Source: Rhodospirillum sp047263945 (GTDB taxonomy: Bacteria > Pseudomonadota > Alphaproteobacteria > Rhodospirillales > Rhodospirillaceae). From it: a stretch of 64,000 nt of DNA. Shown one piece after another: positions 62,819 through 64,000 of this stretch; the first letter of the stretch is position 1, and each line of letters begins with the position of its first letter. A program made the position numbers and the translations under genes. Where the stretch lies: positions 186,001-250,000 of the forward strand of contig NZ_JBLAVB010000002.1 in the NCBI RefSeq assembly GCF_047263945.1, read 5' to 3'. The notes beneath the pieces are model-generated. The model saw only the letters and a list, made by a program, of their open reading frames with translations, was not told the DNA's origin and ran no database searches.

Positions 62819-63133
62819 ATGGCCGAAACCTACCATGAGCGTATCATCCGCAAATTGACCGAAGGGTTAGCCCCCGTCGCTCTTTCCGTCCGCGATCAGT
62901 CCCATAAGCATGCCGGTCACGGCGACCGGGTGGCCGCCGCAGGGAAAGGCGGCCATGCCCCCATGGATGGCCAAGGCGAGACCCATTTCCACGTGGATGT
63001 GGTCTCCGCCAAATTCGATGGCCTATCCCGGGTAAACCGTCAAAGGCTGGTCAACGACCTGCTTGCCGATGAACTGCGCGAACGCGTCCACGCCCTGTCC
63101 ATGCGCTGCCAATCCCCCTCGGACGCCGGATAG
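62819..63133 (+). CDS. bolA: BolA family protein
   Basis: A 104-aa BolA/IbaG-type protein, which partners with monothiol glutaredoxins in Fe-S handling and morphology control. The conserved His-containing part is THFHVDVVSAKFDGLSRVNR; an unusual glycine/histidine-rich insert (HAGHGDRVAAAGKGGHAPMD) precedes it. ATG 62819 (MAETYHERI) is preferred; a TTG at 62795 is in frame. Divergent from the J-domain gene. Confidence 0.92.
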   Translation: MAETYHERIIRKLTEGLAPVALSVRDQSHKHAGHGDRVAAAGKGGHAPMDGQGETHFHVDVVSAKFDGLSRVNRQRLVNDLLADELRERVHALSMRCQSPSDAG

Positions 63134-63473
63134 GGCTTCGCTTCTGATCGAAGCAAACCGTGGCATTTCGCAGAATGCTGCGGGTTGCATCGCATTTCGC
63201 AAAACGCCAAGCAGTCTGATTGAGACAATAAGTCTAGGTCTAGATCTACGTCAAATTGTCGGTCTATCTATATAGTGGATTGTTTTAAAAAGGAAAAAAT
63301 AAGAAGACGGGACTGTCTGTGTCTTTGGCACAAGGTTTGCTGTACTCTCGTTACGTTACGCTGGTTTTCACGGTTGGGGGTAACCCCGGTTCCCTGATTG
63401 GATCTATGCTAGCGAAAACCGTCGACCCCAAATTCACCATCGGGGTCGTGGCACGACCGGAGGAGCGACACCC
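63134..63473. other. Upstream region of the receiver-HDOD gene
   Basis: 340 bp. 63200-63300 is AT-rich and holds GACAAT ... ATTGTC arms at about 63223-63260 that could be an activator site. The sigma-54 promoter at 63325 and a GC-rich hairpin (GGGGTAACCCC, 63376-63386) lie in the leader. Confidence 0.55.
63325..63341 (+). promoter_or_regulatory. Sigma-54 (-24/-12) promoter
   Basis: TTGGCACAAGGTTTGCT matches the consensus YTGGCACGNNNNTTGCW at all but one position; GG and GC are separated by exactly 10 bp. It points to the receiver-HDOD gene, whose ATG is 133 bp downstream. rpoN itself is at 24992-26497. Confidence 0.85.
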
Positions 63474-64000
63474 ATGCTGCCCTTACATGACCTTCTACTT
63501 GTTGGCAATTTGCCGAACCTGATCCCGATGGACTGCGACATTCTGTCGACGGAAGGGGTGCGTTGGCGGGTCCGGGTGGCATTAGACGCAGCGGAAGCCC
63601 GGTCGATGCTCGCAGATTCTCCACCCCATGTGATCGCTTGTGCGACGATCCTCCACGACACCCGGGGCCTTGCCCTGCTGGAGAGCCTTCGCGTCACCCA
63701 TCCGGAAACCATTCGCATCCTGGTTGGAGAGACCACAGACGAAGCCCAGTCGGTGCGGGCCTTGACCGTGGCCCATCGCATGGTCGATCCGCACCGGGGG
63801 CAATTTCTGCGCGCCCTGACCGAAGCGGGACATTTGCTCAACCACATCAACAACGCCTCGGTCCGCCGGGTCCTGACGGAAGTGTCGGATCTGCCCGCCC
63901 GTCCGAGTATCCATCTGTCCGTTTCCCAGGCCGTCCGTCATCCGGACCATGCAGCAGATGAGGCCGCCAAGACCGTGACTTCCGACCCAACGCTGGCCGC
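63474..64000 (+). CDS. Receiver-like/HDOD domain protein (5' part, cut by window end)
   Basis: An open frame of 175 codons running off the window. It begins MLPLHDLLLVGNLPNLIPMD after a strong GGAGGAG. Residues about 8-110 resemble a degenerate response-regulator receiver (VIACATILHDTRGLALLESL; TIRILVGETTDEAQSVRA; HRMVDP); from about 128 the HDOD pattern begins (VSDLPARPSIHLSVSQAVRH ... AAKTVTSDPTL). HDOD proteins act as signalling scaffolds, often with phosphodiesterase or kinase partners. The gene is downstream of a sigma-54 promoter, suggesting nitrogen-, motility- or stress-linked expression. Confidence 0.8.
   Translation, partial: MLPLHDLLLVGNLPNLIPMDCDILSTEGVRWRVRVALDAAEARSMLADSPPHVIACATILHDTRGLALLESLRVTHPETIRILVGETTDEAQSVRALTVAHRMVDPHRGQFLRALTEAGHLLNHINNASVRRVLTEVSDLPARPSIHLSVSQAVRHPDHAADEAAKTVTSDPTLA

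Overview
The window looks like a chromosomal core segment of an alphaproteobacterium, most likely a Rhodospirillales member. Three blocks support this: dnaA-dnaN-recF-gyrB next to rpsT; kdsD-lptC-lptA-lptB-rpoN followed by ptsN; and trpB-trpA-accD-folC. A fourth, bolA / J-domain protein / cobS / cobT, is also a familiar alphaproteobacterial arrangement. Coding DNA is GC-rich and densely packed, often with 4-bp ATGA or GTGA stop/start overlaps. Several intergenic stretches are much more AT-rich or filled with short repeats. There is no prophage, integron, CRISPR array, rRNA operon or intact transposase.

Layout. 1-410: repeat remnants and tRNA-Gln. 525-1856: cytoplasmic globin-coupled chemoreceptor. 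2604-7147: ispE, a TPR lipoprotein candidate and ETF-ubiquinone oxidoreductase. 7324-15676: family-4-like uracil-DNA glycosylase, lytic transglycosylase, moaB, a small conserved-looking gene, then trpB-trpA-accD-folC. 15673-18435: DJ-1/PfpI protein, a divergent MocR-type regulator and an HNH nuclease. 18999-22922: two tandem Cache chemoreceptors of identical length. 23184-31326: gluQ, ptsN, rpoN, the lpt operon, kdsD and RNase D. 31454-31804: two tRNA-Leu(CAG). 32065-35156: an NDUFA9-like protein and a nitronate monooxygenase separated by a repeat-rich kilobase. 35270-43320: gyrB, recF, dnaN, dnaA, an unusual dnaA-rpsT intergenic region, rpsT. 43526-53352: enoyl-CoA hydratase, mutM, ubiE-ubiB, coaBC, an Rrf2 regulator, cysK, a MoeB/ThiF-DsrE pair and a 39-residue membrane protein. 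54634-58526: solute-binding protein, HAD protein, LysE exporter and a second divergent MocR regulator. 58733-64000: cobT, cobS, J-domain protein, bolA and the start of a receiver-HDOD gene behind a textbook sigma-54 promoter.

How the parts fit. The window covers initiation of replication, lipopolysaccharide export, ubiquinone biosynthesis and electron entry to ubiquinone (ubiE, ubiB, ETF-QO), cysteine and sulfur handling, tryptophan and fatty-acid precursor synthesis, and sensing (three chemoreceptors, PtsN/RpoN, two MocR regulators, Rrf2, HDOD).

The most unusual content is outside the genes. At least six families of short structured repeats recur. They include an element with CACGGTACACGACAG-like terminal inverted repeats and two bipartite double-hairpin families. 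One long palindrome supplies the ubiE ribosome binding site. I did not find a clear new multi-gene system. The best leads are these repeats, two DNA-repair glycosylases with altered metal-ligand cysteines, MocR operator candidates, the sigma-54/HDOD promoter, and the dnaA-rpsT intergenic region.
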